A stretch of DNA of 41,597 nt from Priapulus caudatus (Eukaryota; Priapulida; Priapulimorpha; Priapulimorphida; Priapulidae), in the NCBI RefSeq assembly GCF_000485595.1, contig NW_014577155.1:443308-484904 (forward strand), given 5' to 3'. Below, piece by piece: positions 24,001-32,229 of this stretch. Position numbers and translations under genes: made by a program. Every line of letters begins with the position of its first letter. The first letter of the stretch is position 1. The notes beneath the pieces were generated by a model that had not been told where the DNA came from, did not search any database, and saw nothing but the letters and a program-made list of their open reading frames with translations.

Positions 24001-25713
24001 TTAAATATATTAATTAATTAATTAACACTAACCCTAACCCTAACAATATAATTAGAAAGGATTCTAGTGCTAGTGAAGATTACTCGTACACTTGGCACAC
24101 CAATGCGGTTCACGACCACAGCCACACGCGCACGCACTCAGTAACGGACTTAGCTCGTCTTCACCCAGTACCAGTTAATACATACTAGTACCAATCAGCA
24201 CCTTCTAGTATTAAATAGTGCCTTCTAGTACTACTTAGTACGTTCTAGTGCTAGTTAATACCTCCTAGTATTAGATAGTGCCTTCTAGTACTAATTAGTA
24301 CCTTCTAGTGCCAGGTAATACCTTCTAGTTATAGTGCGCGAGTCACTCACCGCTGTTGTCACACTGTGAGCAGTGCAGGGGAGATTCTGGTCGGTTGTGC
24401 TTGTTGCTCTCGCTGCCCTTCAGACAGACGCCGCACTTGGCGTCGGGCTTTACCTTCGGCTGAAACAGACGCAGGCGCAGCGGGGCGACCGCCGATCAGC
24501 AAAGAACCCTGATATATATTTTTTACCAGTGGGCCCGTTGTCAGATACAAAGTGAGTCTTAACATTAGTCTCAACATTAACTTCTCGTGGACCGGGCCTA
24601 CATACACTGCGTATGAAGATATCCTAACTTTATCATATTTCTGGCAACCGTCTATGATAAAAAGTCAGTGATAAGATTAATGTTAAGACTATTTTTGTTA
24701 CTGAAAAATGGTCCTTTAGTATTAGCTAGAATTAAGAAGCGGGATTGAGACGTCAAATGACTGGAACGTTTGCATCGGTTGCCCTAGTATTCATTCACAA
24801 TATTTTCATGAGTTTTCTATAAATTATAAGATGAGACGAGTCAAAAGAAGCAAAAATAAAAAAAGCGCACAACATAGATTTAATCGCCGAAATAAGTGTG
24901 TGGCCGTCAGCAGCAAAATTGTCAGACTTATCTAGTACGTGAATAGGTCGTCGAAAAGACGGGGAGACGGCTCGCTAACTGACACTCTGTTGTCAATGCA
25001 AAAAGCAATACTGAACCTTTTAATCACTTGAGCGATGAAGCTTAATACTTAAGACCTACTACCTAATACCTACAACTTAATACCCAAGGCCTAATACGTA
25101 CGACTTAATATCTAAGACCTAATACATGCGACCCAATACCTGGTATCCAGCAACGATGGGACCGACTAGTGGCTTGGGTGGCTTGGGAGAAGTGTACTCC
25201 TCCTGTTTCTCGGCCTCTCCCTCGCTGCTACTAGAGCTGTCGCTGCCGGAGTCCGAAGAGGAGTCCTTGTGAAACATCGCGAGAGAACGGGACATTGACA
25301 AAGATGCTATCTGTCTATACACACGAAGGTTTTTTGGAATCTCTTGCCTAAACGTCGCATATTTTACTAACTTATATTGTACACTATAACTCTCTTAAGT
25401 CACACGTCCTCGAAGACAATATTTTGTGCTCCATCAATAAATAGAAACGTGCAACGTCGATAAGATTGTGACGGAAATTTTAGATGACGAATAAGAAAAG
25501 CAAACAAAAACAAGCATCGTGGCAAGTTGGTCTTTATGTTTTACCACGCGTAAAAGCACGGAACGGTTTTACCAGCAAAAGATTGTTAATATGTAAAATT
25601 TCCACAAACAACTGCTATTATATGTGAACACGGGTGAACATCTCGCGATGCAGCTTGAAATTCTGGACGATGTTGTATATCTCTCGCCCCCTCCTCTCTG
25701 TCCCTCCCGCGCC

Positions 25714-25803
<90 letters not shown>

Positions 25804-26063
25804 ACTCACACACACACGCACGCACGCACGCACGTGCACACACAAATACACACACACGCATACAAACACGCACACGCACACGCACACGCACGCACACACG
25901 CATGCATGCACACACCGTTGCGGACGCGCTGTCACTATCCGAGTCCCGCAGCTGCAGGCCGTGACCGCCACTCTGCGCCTCTCCCACGAAACTCTGCGCT
26001 GGCCTCGGCGGTCCGTATAACACTGTGTTGACCGGCAAGTATCTCAGCTCCTCCGGCGTGTAT
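10223..26063 (-). CDS. PHF10: PHF10/BAF45A (SAYP-family) homologue, C-terminal part, 7 exons, 5' incomplete
   Basis: Spliced gene: 26063-25916, 25265-25140, 24459-24351, 23712-23600, 11513-11352, 10753-10683, 10277-10223. All junctions are GT..AG and the frame is kept throughout (phases 0, 0, 1, 0, 0, 2), giving about 260 residues and a TAA stop. In order it encodes the block [19 protein letters not shown] that follows the SAYP domain in PHF10, a Ser/Asp-rich linker, PHD1 (CGVC..HCSQC..HPTC..CMDC), PHD2 (CMCC..FCDMC..YHTFC..WVCEDC), then CTQC..W-V-H..CVDC and a basic/Gln tail. Known role of the family: a nuclear subunit of PBAF whose tandem PHD fingers bind histone H3 tails. The [10 protein letters not shown] block separates it from the related DPF1-3 proteins. 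N-terminal exons (SAYP domain) are missing from the window. Introns, in gene order, are 650, 680, 638, 12086, 598 and 405 bp. Family assignment is very likely; exon edges are inferred from splice consensus and frame. Confidence 0.93.
10683..10753 (-). CDS. PHF10: PHF10 homologue, exon f (C-terminal Cys pair)
   Basis: Acceptor tcttgcag after a (T/A)-rich tract, donor gtaagctt; 71 nt, phase 0 in and 2 out. It encodes [20 protein letters not shown], then SNA. Read after QWVHE it supplies a closing Cys pair (CVDC), so the C-terminal region forms CxxC..W-V-H..CxxC, a plausible additional zinc-binding module. The exon edges are unique in giving an open frame on both sides. Confidence 0.85.
11135..11366 (-). 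repeat. Triplicated exon end and splice donor in intron after exon e
   Basis: Reading the minus strand, the exon end GTGGGTGCACGAG plus gtaaggctacagtctacag recurs ~90 bp later as GTGGTTGCACACGgtgtagggctacag and ~80 bp after that as ATGGGTGCACGAGttacggctatag. The intervening ctacagggggtctc-acagggttct and tagagtagtgtgt segments repeat as well. The third copy has GT changed to TT, which would disable it as a donor; the second has lost the exact exon context. Confidence 0.85.
11352..11513 (-). CDS. PHF10: PHF10 homologue, exon e (PHD2 core and extra Cys pair)
   Basis: Acceptor ctatccgccag, donor gtaaggct; 54 codons, phase 0 to 0. It encodes [20 protein letters not shown], then [13 protein letters not shown], completing PHD2 (FCDMC, YHTFC, WVCEDC). 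It continues into [20 protein letters not shown] and a final Glu. The extra CTQC pair and the W-V-H-E resemble the extended PHD modules of MLL3/4-type proteins more than vertebrate PHF10, which as I recall stops soon after PHD2. High GC3 codon use marks it off from the surrounding intron. The exon end and donor recur twice just downstream in degraded form. Confidence 0.95.
11640..12190 (+). repeat. CA-rich microsatellite complex with a 60-bp tandem repeat
   Basis: CA/CACG tracts at 11640-11692 and 11965-12190 surround a 60-bp direct tandem repeat (11761-11892, about 2.2 units, gactcgccgctcactggtgg core). All lie inside the giant intron just upstream of exon e. The His/Thr and Cys/Val-rich reading frames here are microsatellite artefacts. 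Confidence 0.93.
11761..11892 (+). repeat. 60-bp tandem repeat, ~2.2 copies
   Basis: 11775-11820 is identical to 11835-11880, with the following actcgacgcgct/acccgacgcgct also matched. GC-rich and composed mainly of ctg/gct/gactcg motifs. Confidence 0.95.
12191..12748. other. Unique intron sequence
   Basis: AT-rich then mixed. It contains the string gccacctgtctagaaatg (12450) that resembles 9712 and 9804. No exon or RNA gene seen. Confidence 0.5.
12749..13588 (+). repeat. ~540-bp satellite, intron block
   Basis: About one and a half units, starting ataaccatattaaatgcat and ending atagtgaaggtg, the same left end as 8170 and right end as 3213. It is very similar to the 8170 block over the first unit, including the shared actaaatgg and gaccaattcttgag variants, so these two probably share a recent common source. 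Confidence 0.92.
13795..14490 (+). mobile_element. Foldback-type element, copy 1 (right terminus eroded)
   Basis: The left terminus is tttgtacggggcgccatgca. The left half carries ~45-bp subrepeats (ccggttccacaaaactcaat / tttgtaaac-aaaagctcaattctgtc). The right half carries the reverse complement (gtggaaccggttcgat-cagaatgtgag / tttacaaaat). A central spacer (14080-14215) contains aacaagatggcgacc. The copy is diverged and the matching right terminus is not clear. No transposase coding. The flanks (13660-13790 and 14760-14990) match those of copy 2, so the two loci were duplicated as larger blocks. Confidence 0.75.
14491..15599. other. Intron sequence with GT and CA tracts
   Basis: Holds tgcctaacccaacctcactgacgaac (14946), repeated at 21926 next to the other foldback copy, then GT-rich sequence (15030-15200) and (CA)n at 15251-15297. 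No gene recognised. Confidence 0.55.
16308..16325 (+). repeat. Interstitial telomere-type repeat (CCCTAA)x3
   Basis: Three perfect CCCTAA units directly after a poly-A run. The animal telomere motif TTAGGG on the other strand. Confidence 0.9.
17845..17867 (+). other. Strong G-quadruplex motif
   Basis: Runs GGGG-C-GGGG-A-GGG-A-GGG-T-GGGGG with one-base loops, in copy D. More G runs follow to 18065, and a second cluster lies at 18687-18723. Confidence 0.8.
19183..19590 (+). CDS. Hypothetical 135-residue ORF at the tail of repeat copy D
   Basis: ATG-started and unbroken. The C-terminal part, [20 protein letters not shown] then [19 protein letters not shown], is strongly basic and looks more protein-like than the rest. 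A good donor (ATGgtaagtg) overlaps the stop, so it could be a first exon. Upstream a YY1-like AAGATGGCGG lies inside the ORF (19371-19382). The first half is shared with copy B's tail, where that frame has no ATG. No family recognised; may be non-coding repeat DNA. Confidence 0.25.
   Translation: MYAQRRGPAERLTRINQGMSEQPVVTFRRLSLRPPQCPKPSRVILPLPGPTGGNETVLAGEREKDGGEGGGGEFCTACAFEGTSLAGTHGRPMGRRERLIELLKKHIATGKTAVPESVRKRHKRRYDTRVRSATW
19600..20956. other. Unique intron sequence up to the gap
   Basis: Purine-rich from about 19690 to 20080, then mixed. A 122-residue open stretch (20395-20763) begins without ATG and has no recognisable domain. No exon called. Confidence 0.5.
20957..20981. other. Assembly gap, 25 N
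   Basis: Run of N; true size unknown. It separates unique intron sequence from the flank of foldback copy 2. Confidence 0.99.
21165..21783 (+). mobile_element. Foldback-type element, copy 2, both termini present
   Basis: The left end tctttgtacgggggctcaat (slightly mutated) and right end gtcctgcatggcgccccgta are inverted repeats, best seen by comparing the right end with copy 1's intact left end (tacggggcgccatgcaggac). Inside, left-arm subrepeats (aattctg-tcgaaccggttc-acaaaactcaa-ttttgtaaac) are answered in the right arm by their reverse complement, four to five times. The stem closes near 21385/21500 around a ~110-base spacer. No coding capacity, so it must be mobilised in trans if active. 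Confidence 0.85.
21784..22011 (+). repeat. Right flank of foldback copy 2, shared with copy 1 locus
   Basis: aaggctagttaacgacct..gtctaacccaacctcactgacgaac recurs at 14807-14972 with changes, showing that the two elements sit in duplicated surroundings rather than being independent insertions. Confidence 0.6.
22012..23400 (+). repeat. Interspersed repeat body, copy C with internal deletion
   Basis: Nearly identical to copy A over 3230-3828 and again from about 4834 to 5440. The ~1 kb between, including the (GA)n tract, is missing at the junction cataaaaaggctccctctcc. It ends in an expanded CACGCACGCAAGATCACG array (23190-23300). The open stretch 22680-22937 begins at TTG, not ATG. Confidence 0.88.
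23600..23712 (-). CDS. PHF10: PHF10 homologue, exon d (PHD1 end and PHD2 start)
   Basis: Acceptor ccattcgcag, donor gtaggtatc. It begins with two bases completing Gly and reads [20 protein letters not shown], then [17 protein letters not shown]. This supplies the His-Cys pair and last Cys pair of PHD1 and the first Cys pair (CMCC) of PHD2, a direct finger-to-finger junction as in PHF10 and DPF proteins. Phase is 2 bases in, 0 out. The donor opens the 12,086-bp intron that holds the repeat nest. Confidence 0.95.
24028..24043 (+). repeat. Short interstitial telomere-type repeat
   Basis: CTAACCCTAACCCTAA in an AT-rich stretch with TTAATTAATTAATTAA, within the intron between exons c and d. Confidence 0.8.
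24163..24333 (-). repeat. 20-bp tandem array after the exon c donor
   Basis: On the minus strand, eight units of actagaaggtattaNNtRgc type. Every third unit is most alike (ggtatta / ggtacta / ggcacta), giving a 60-bp higher-order period. The array begins about 20 bases inside the intron, after gtgagtgactcgcgcac. Confidence 0.92.
24351..24459 (-). CDS. PHF10: PHF10 homologue, exon c (first half of PHD1)
   Basis: Acceptor gtctgtttcag, donor gtgagtgac (strong). It encodes [20 protein letters not shown], then ..[15 protein letters not shown], giving the first two Cys pairs of a C4HC3 PHD finger. The exon ends after one base of the Gly codon completed by the next exon. The CGVCLKG and HCSQC-NSGHP signature is typical of the PHF10/DPF tandem PHD family. 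A 20-bp tandem array begins about 20 bases into the following intron. Confidence 0.93.
25041..25139 (-). repeat. 14-bp tandem array whose first unit is the exon b splice donor
   Basis: Minus strand from the exon edge: gtattgggtcgcat, gtattaggtcttag, atattaagtcgtac, gtattaggccttgg, gtattaagttgtag, gtattaggtagtag, then a shorter gtcttaag. The intron's own GT is the first base pair of unit 1. Alternate units are more alike, giving a 28-bp higher-order pattern. Confidence 0.95.
25140..25265 (-). CDS. PHF10: PHF10 homologue, exon b (Ser/acidic linker)
   Basis: Forty-two codons, phase 0 to 0. It opens [20 protein letters not shown], likely a disordered and phosphorylatable linker, and closes [16 protein letters not shown] before PHD1. 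The acceptor is tttcacaag with a pyrimidine tract upstream; the donor is gtattgggt, weaker than consensus. That donor is the first unit of a 14-bp tandem array (25041-25139). The length and composition fit the variable linker between the post-SAYP block and PHD1 in PHF10. Homology alone could not place this exon because the linker is poorly conserved; frame and splice signals support it. Confidence 0.8.
25721..25915 (+). repeat. (CT)n and CA-rich microsatellite adjoining the exon a donor
   Basis: (CT)39 at 25721-25798, then CA/CACG repeats to 25915. On the gene strand the intron therefore begins gtgtgtgcatgcatgcgtgtg and runs through TG repeats into (GA)n. Confidence 0.95.
25916..26063 (-). 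CDS. PHF10: PHF10 homologue, exon a (post-SAYP segment)
   Basis: The exon starts after a pyrimidine-rich acceptor ending cgttcccag, with one base completing a split codon, and reads [19 protein letters not shown], then a Pro/Gln/Gly-rich stretch and an acidic [11 protein letters not shown] end. PHF10 proteins have the same block before their acidic linker. The donor is gtgtgtgc, which is the first unit of a long TG/TGCG microsatellite running to 25806 and then a GA tract. The next upstream exon, which must end in phase 2, was not found. Exon start is inferred from acceptor and homology; the donor could shift within the GT repeat, though only this position keeps phase 0 with the next exon. Confidence 0.82.
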
Positions 26064-27097
26064 CTGGGAACGCGGGGCGAAGGATTATTCGCGATGATAG
26101 AATCACGGATAAACGATTGTCGCTTTATAGCATGTATAGACGCGGAAACACTCACAGATCGAGGATTACACTCATGCCATGAGGGTGTTCATAAGTCAAA
26201 CGATTTGTCCACATTTTCCAGGATTTTTTAGTACTTTAAAGCTGCTTCTAATGGCTGCAATTTTTTTGCCAAAAGTACAATCTCTGTGTTTCATACGAGC
26301 AATGATTAATGTGTAAATTAATGTCCAAACTCTTGAGTGAAGCAAATTATGAGATGTAATGTAAGATAGACATTTCAAATAAATAGAATGCTCAATATCA
26401 CAGGTGTACTAATACCAAACCTAATAATAGCCAATTTCCAGGAACAGTTTTCGTTACTTGGGGGAATTGAACTTTAAAATTCTAGGGCACTCCAGGTTTT
26501 CCAGGACCCTTAAGAACCCTGGGTTTAGAACCGATTGTTACAACACCGTGAAATCACATGTCGAAGGTCAATTTATTATGAAAACTAGAGATCACCCTAG
26601 TACAAGGCCAATTTTTATGCACATAAGCTGCATTTTTAAAGCTGGTTATCTAAAATGCTGTTGACCCATTGCCACTGGTCTATGGCACGTTTGTCTCCTG
26701 ACCTAATTCAAATGGAAAACGTGCTGTGAATGAACCCTGATGGGCTGTGATGGCCCAGCATTGCTACTTATGTAAGCACAAACGCCGTTTTCTATGTGCA
26801 TAAGCAAAGACACTGCAAGTCTGCAATCTGTCGCATTCATTCATCTGACAACAAGATACTTAACCATTGCACACTCGGAATGCTCAGCGAAGATGTCTTT
26901 TTAGCAACGATATCAAATAATTCTACATCATCTACAGGGTAGAATACGGGATGGAGGCTTTTACGTGATACACGGATATGTGATGGGGGCGGTTACGGGA
27001 TCAGACAGGGGTTCTAAATAGTACACGCAGTACGGGATACGGGAAGGAAGGTTCGAGATACGGGGATAGGGATTCTAACATACTCACGGAATACGGA
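26064..27097. other. Upstream intron sequence, no exon found
   Basis: AT-rich and mostly unrecognised. The paired strings attttccaggatttttt (26213) and ggttttccaggacccttaagaaccctg (26496) look like an old DNA-transposon remnant, tentatively. No exon coding for the SAYP domain was seen on the minus strand. Confidence 0.5.
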
Positions 27098-27270
27098 ATG
27101 TCCGTACGCGTGATGTCCGTACGTGTGATGTCCGTACGTGTGATGTATGTACGTGTGATGTCCGCACGTGTGATGTCCGCACGTGTGATGTCCGTACGTG
27201 TGATGTATGTACGTGTGATGTCCGTACGTGTGATGTCCGTACGTGTGATGTTCGCACGTGTGTTGTGTAT
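27098..27270 (+). repeat. 15-bp tandem array, ~11 units
   Basis: Same unit as 1471-1632. The order is T T T A C C T A T T plus a variant, sharing the seven-unit word T A C C T A T with that array. It replaces the beginning of a satellite unit at a different junction. Confidence 0.95.
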
Positions 27271-27849
27271 TCTTCTTCTTAGGAGACATTGCGCATGCGC
27301 GAGGACCGTTTCTGGCGTGCAGTGCGGACTGAAGGCAACTGCATAATATAGCTTGCTCAGAGAGAGCTGGGGTGGGAGGCTGGGGAAAGGTGGCTGAGCG
27401 AGGGACAACGGAGGCAAAGAGAAGGGCAGGAGGGGATGAAGTAGGACTTTTGCACCCTACAGGCTAGGGCGCTCTTCCAATTATAAACACAGGTCTACTG
27501 ATAAGAATTAATTTCAGAAATCTGTGCTGAGATACCCTCTAACCATATTAAATGCGTATTTATTACAAAATATAACTCCCCTGGTGAGATATTGCGCATG
27601 CGCCAATACACTAACTTAGCCAGATTGTGTAATGAATGGTATATGCAGCAGCCACCTTACATGCAAGACCTTCTTCCTATTTCTTAAGAGAGGGATACAG
27701 ATAAAATGTTATTATATAAATCTATGCGATAATACCTCCTCTCAAGATTAAATGCATAATTTTCGCAAAATATTCTTCTTTTCTGGTGATATTGCGCATG
27801 TGCGAGCACCGTTGATGCAGTACGGACGGAAGATAACTGCATAATATAA
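27271..27849 (+). repeat. ~540-bp satellite fragment
   Basis: Begins ttcttcttaggagacattgcgcatgcgcg and ends actgcataatataatacg. About one unit, carrying the NRF1-like palindrome at 27290-27300 and 27593-27603. Confidence 0.92.
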
Positions 27850-28889
27850 TACGTTTTACGTAATGAATCATAGGTAAACTAAGGCATGCGAATGTTTAAT
27901 TTTCATGATTCGAGCGAGTTCTATACCTTCTACGTACGCCTCTCTCACTTATATATAATTATATAGGCCTACTCCCGATATCATGATTCTGCCCAAACAC
28001 AAGTGTCTGCATGTACGGTTCCACATTGGAACATTTGCCGGTATACGCGTACATTACTTCAGTATATATTTTCATTTTCTCAAGATCATTAGCAGCTTAG
28101 GCAAGGTCCCACTCTCAGTACAAGTTTGTATATATAGTATTAGTATTTGTATTGGCTGGTATATTGATGTTTAACTAAATAATACTTTGCGATATGAGAT
28201 AATGACTCTAGTATAATGACTCTATAGCCCAATTCCCAACTATTATAAGCTATACTTACTAACACAATATTGATTAATGGGACAACGTATTCACTCCAAT
28301 ATTTTTTACTAGTAATGACCACAGCCTGGGCTAATATTAAGATGTGTGACAAAATCGCATAGACCCTACACGATTCCACATTATTTCTTATAAATATGGA
28401 CATATCCTTGTTAGTAAATAAACAAAAAGCAGAAGACATGTGTAAATCTACAGACCACTCTAGCGAACAGGACGAATTATGCTTGTTTAGCAGAGTCAAT
28501 CTTCAACTGTCAACATCTTACCTAACTTCAAACGCAACATATAGGTGTACTAAAAATAAGATCTAATGCAAAACGTTAATCTTTACTGTAAAAATGACAG
28601 AGCTAAACTCGTAACATTTCAAGTGGTGATGAAACTATTATACAGTAATGCAAAAGTTTTTGTTTTGACATATAATATCACAGCTTATTTATTTATCCAA
28701 ATTTAATTATTTGCCAGGTGGAATACTGCATTAAAGGAAGAGTAGTTTTTCTTATTTATTTTTTTTAAATTTTTTTTTTTACATCTTTTATGAGAAGAAG
28801 AAGCTCAACATTTCTCATTTTTATGTTAATGAGGCTGGGAGGCGAGCAAAGTGACTGCAATAACTAAACAGCAATTTTTGTAGTTAGGC
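27850..28889. other. AT-rich unrecognised sequence
   Basis: Unique-looking and low in GC, with poly-T near 28750-28785. A minus-strand open stretch (28140-28499) has no recognised domain. No PHF10 exon seen. Confidence 0.5.
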
Positions 28890-29440
28890 CAAATCCTCGC
28901 CTTCTTGAGCGAAGTCCTCAATTCGGGGTCAGGGGTATAAGGGCCCTCGGTGTAGACCTTGCACGTGAGGCGTGTGTGTGCGTGTCTTCCTCTACCGCCG
29001 CTGGCACCCCGCCGCCGCCGCGCCGCCGCCGCTGCCGCTGCCGACGCTGCCTCTGCACCAGCGACTATCGGATTAATTTCCCTGGTACGTTTTTGCAGGA
29101 TTACGTTCTCTCCTTCCCATCGGGCCCAAAACACACAGAAACTCCCCCCCCGCCTCCCCTCCCCGCCATCTCTCCCGCGCGCCGCTACCGCGCATACAGT
29201 CTCATTCCCCCTCGGGGCGAGGCAAGCAGTATCACACGGATGTTGGACACTGAGCGGGCTTAGTGAGAGACGATCGAAACACCTCACACCTATGACGCTT
29301 GATCGTCTCGCCCGCCCGCTTGCATAATCTGCCGTAAGTTACCTGTAATTAGTTTAGCTATAGTCACGTGTGTGTGCGCGAGCTGTCGTGATAATTCGGG
29401 CAGGTATGATAGCGGCAGTCGCGGCCCGGCGTGGCGCGGC
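28890..29440 (-). repeat. Tail of repeat copy B
   Basis: Inverted match to 19000-19470: ccgctatcatacctgcccgaat, aattacaggtaac, gatactgcttgcc, gggaatgagactgta, gagatggcggggagg, gatgggaaggagagaacg. The match then ends and a GCC/GCT repeat (28997-29050 on the plus strand) follows. A long minus-strand frame (28826-29287) runs through, poly-Ala in the GCC tract, but it lacks any ATG. Confidence 0.8.
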
Positions 29441-32229
29441 GTCAAAGAAATAAATAAATAAATATATATCAGAAGTAGATAATAGTAGTTTTCTAATTCT
29501 AATACATATATATATATTATGTGTGCGTGTGTGTGTGCGTGTGTGTGTGCGTGTGCGTGTGCATGTGCAAGTGCGTGTGCGTGTGCGTAGGCTGTGCGTG
29601 TGCGCGTGCGTGCGTGATCTTGCGTGCGTGATCTTGCGTGCGTGATCTTGCGTGTGTGATGCTTGCGTGCGTGTGGTGGCGTGCGTGAATCTTGCGTGCG
29701 TGATCTTCGGCGTGTGGGGCGTGTGTGATTCTTGCGTGTAGATGGTGCGTGCGTGATCTTTGCGTGGCGTGTGTGCGCGGGTGCTCTTAGCGTGCGTGTG
29801 TGCGGCGTGATCTTGGCGGCGTGCTCTTGCGTGCGTGTGTTGGCGTGACGTGATCTTGCGTGCGTGATCTTGCGTGCGTGTGTGCGTGCGTGCTCTTGCG
29901 TGCGTGTGTGCGTGCGTGATCTTGCGTGCGTGATCTTGCGTGCGTGTGTGCGTGTGCGCGTGTTTTGCTCTATCGTAAATCATTGTTAGTCGACGATCGG
30001 TAATGGCTCGTCTCCGTTCGCGACGAACACTCGTGACAGCGATTGTTACGATAAAGCACCGCTAGTCATTATAATTCCCATTAGGTGGGTGTAGCCGCCG
30101 TGCAGCGCGCTCGTGACATGTGTGGCCTATACCTGTAGGTGGGTCAGGACCAAAATGCCGTTTATATGAAACCACACATTGTATTATATTGCCGATGTGG
30201 GTTTAGTTCGAACATCGTGAAAGATGGGAGATAACCGGTCTGGACACATTCCTCAAAAATATCGTAAGGTCAGCGACTATGGGAAATATCGCGTGTTTTT
30301 TGAAAACGGGCCCGCAGCGCATAAGATGGCAGGCGTGCATGTGGGCGCGATTCTGATTTTCCACGTTTAAATGTTTCACTACGCGTAACGGTTTTGCCGT
30401 GATGTCGTGCATAAGAAGATTCACGTACAGGATTTGGCGATATGTTATCAGCGTTTACCCCTCAAAACCAGATATAAATCGACCGCGCATAATTATTTGC
30501 CGCCGCGTGTGGAGTTGGGAGAGGGAGGGGCGGGAACTCTCTCTCAAATCGGAAATGTTCGCCGTTCCGCTTCACTGTCACGAACCATTACGCCTCCAAC
30601 ACATGCGCTTAATAAATTACAAAACAAAAAATGTTCTCACGCGATCCAATACTGGACTCATGGCCTGGGAAATATGTATTGTTACAGGCACTTGCTGAAT
30701 GCAGGTTGCATTACGTATCTAATGACGCGCCTCAGCCCCGAATAACCTTCAACAACAGCGACGAAAATCTTTCTGACACTAACGTAGCGCTGGAGACTAT
30801 GATGTTACATTTACGCACTGTACTTAGCCTGACACCGTACGGTCGCAATTCGTTCGATATCTCGGATCAGCCCACGTGGAACGCGGAGGAGTCAGGTCAA
30901 AGCGTGGTTTTTTTTATCCGCCATGACGGGTAGTTTTGGTGATGTAAGGTTGTATGACACGCGTACGTAGTAAATTACGTTAATTGTAATTTCGCGAGTA
31001 ACGAGTAAGAAGACAAGGTACCGATTCTCTCTCCTCTCTCTCTCTGCTCCCTCTTCTCTGCTCTCCTCATCTTCTCATCTCATGCTCTCTCCTCGGTTCT
31101 TTCCTTTGCGTTCTTGAACATTTTCTCCTCACTTTCTCTATCCGCGCGCGATTCTCTCTCGTGCTTTTTTTTCTCGATATTCTCTCTTTTCCCACATTAT
31201 CCTAATTTGCGTTCCGTTCTCTCCTCTCCTCCCGCGTCTTAGTAGTCTCCCGCTCTCCCTCGCTCTGTGTTCTATCACCCCTCTGTCTCTTTCCGTTTCT
31301 GCCTCTCCATCGTTGACAGCGGGCGAGTCTCTCTCCTATGATTGTAAGCAAAAGCATACGTGAAACTCAGATTACCGTAACCTAGCTAGAAAAAAGAACG
31401 CCAGAGTGTAATTACTGTTTCAGTTGTCGAGATCGCAACCGCCGGTGAATGAACGCATTGTTGTTGCGCCCGCGTTCGAGAGTGCGTCCAACGAGGAAAA
31501 GTGGCAAGTAGAATTGTGTCAGGGAGAGATATGGCGAAAGCGCAACGCGCCAACATCTGCAGAAGAGAAGGTTATAGCTGCTTTTTATGTTCGTATAAAG
31601 CCGATGTTCATATATCGTCAGGCTGGCTATATCATAGTAATGGGTAAGGCCTATTACTACATAACGGCGAGTTATGCAACGGTGTTGTGAAATACTACGC
31701 GGCACGCACGCGCGCACGCACACACCGCACACACACGCAGCGACGCTAAGCACGCACACAAAAGGTATGCATGTGGTACACAAAAATCTGTGTAGCCTAT
31801 ACGAATTTTAGTATGACAAAAAAGCACAGCTTCAAAAACATCACAGACAAAGTATATATATTGCCACTCATTAATCCACATTTGTTCTTGGATTCTTTGT
31901 TCCACATAAGGAGTTGAGAAGAATGGCCTACTTGTTAGCTCTCAGCGAAAGCTGCTGAACAAGCAATGGGGATAACTGCCCTGACCTTTTCAGCGATAGC
32001 GAACACTAATACTTGCAGCTTAATACGGCAATTCGGTTGCAAGTGCCACAATGACCCGCGAATCCATTTTATATGTGCTACCTTGTAACCTAATCATTAA
32101 GATACATTATACGTTTTCATTTGTACACGCGACCTAGAGCTATGACAGAACAGTCATAACATGTAGCCCCCTAGCTACAACTATAATTTGACAATTTCAT
32201 CACGTCTCATCGTTGGACTGATCACGTTC
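29441..32229 (-). repeat. Interspersed repeat body, copy B (inverted)
   Basis: Reverse complement of copy A (3214-5450) from atgtcaaat and the GT/CA tracts through the GA-rich segment, preceded by an expanded GTGCGTGATCTTGC array (29520-29960). Single-base insertions and deletions occur every few tens of bases against A and C, whereas A and C are almost indel-free against each other. Confidence 0.85.

Noticed and set aside
25624-26031. Ser/Leu-rich plus-strand frames
   Set aside because: Antisense of exon a plus the (CT)n and CA tracts.
10223-26063. DPF1-3 (Requiem/BAF45B-D) as the gene identity
   Set aside because: The tandem PHD fingers are similar, but the [10 protein letters not shown] block and acidic linker upstream fit PHF10, and no Requiem or C2H2 segment precedes the fingers here.
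28826-29287. 153-residue minus-strand frame with a poly-Ala tract
   Set aside because: It begins at GTG and contains no Met. Part of it is shared repeat tail, and the Ala run is a GCC microsatellite. A spliced exon is not excluded but unsupported.
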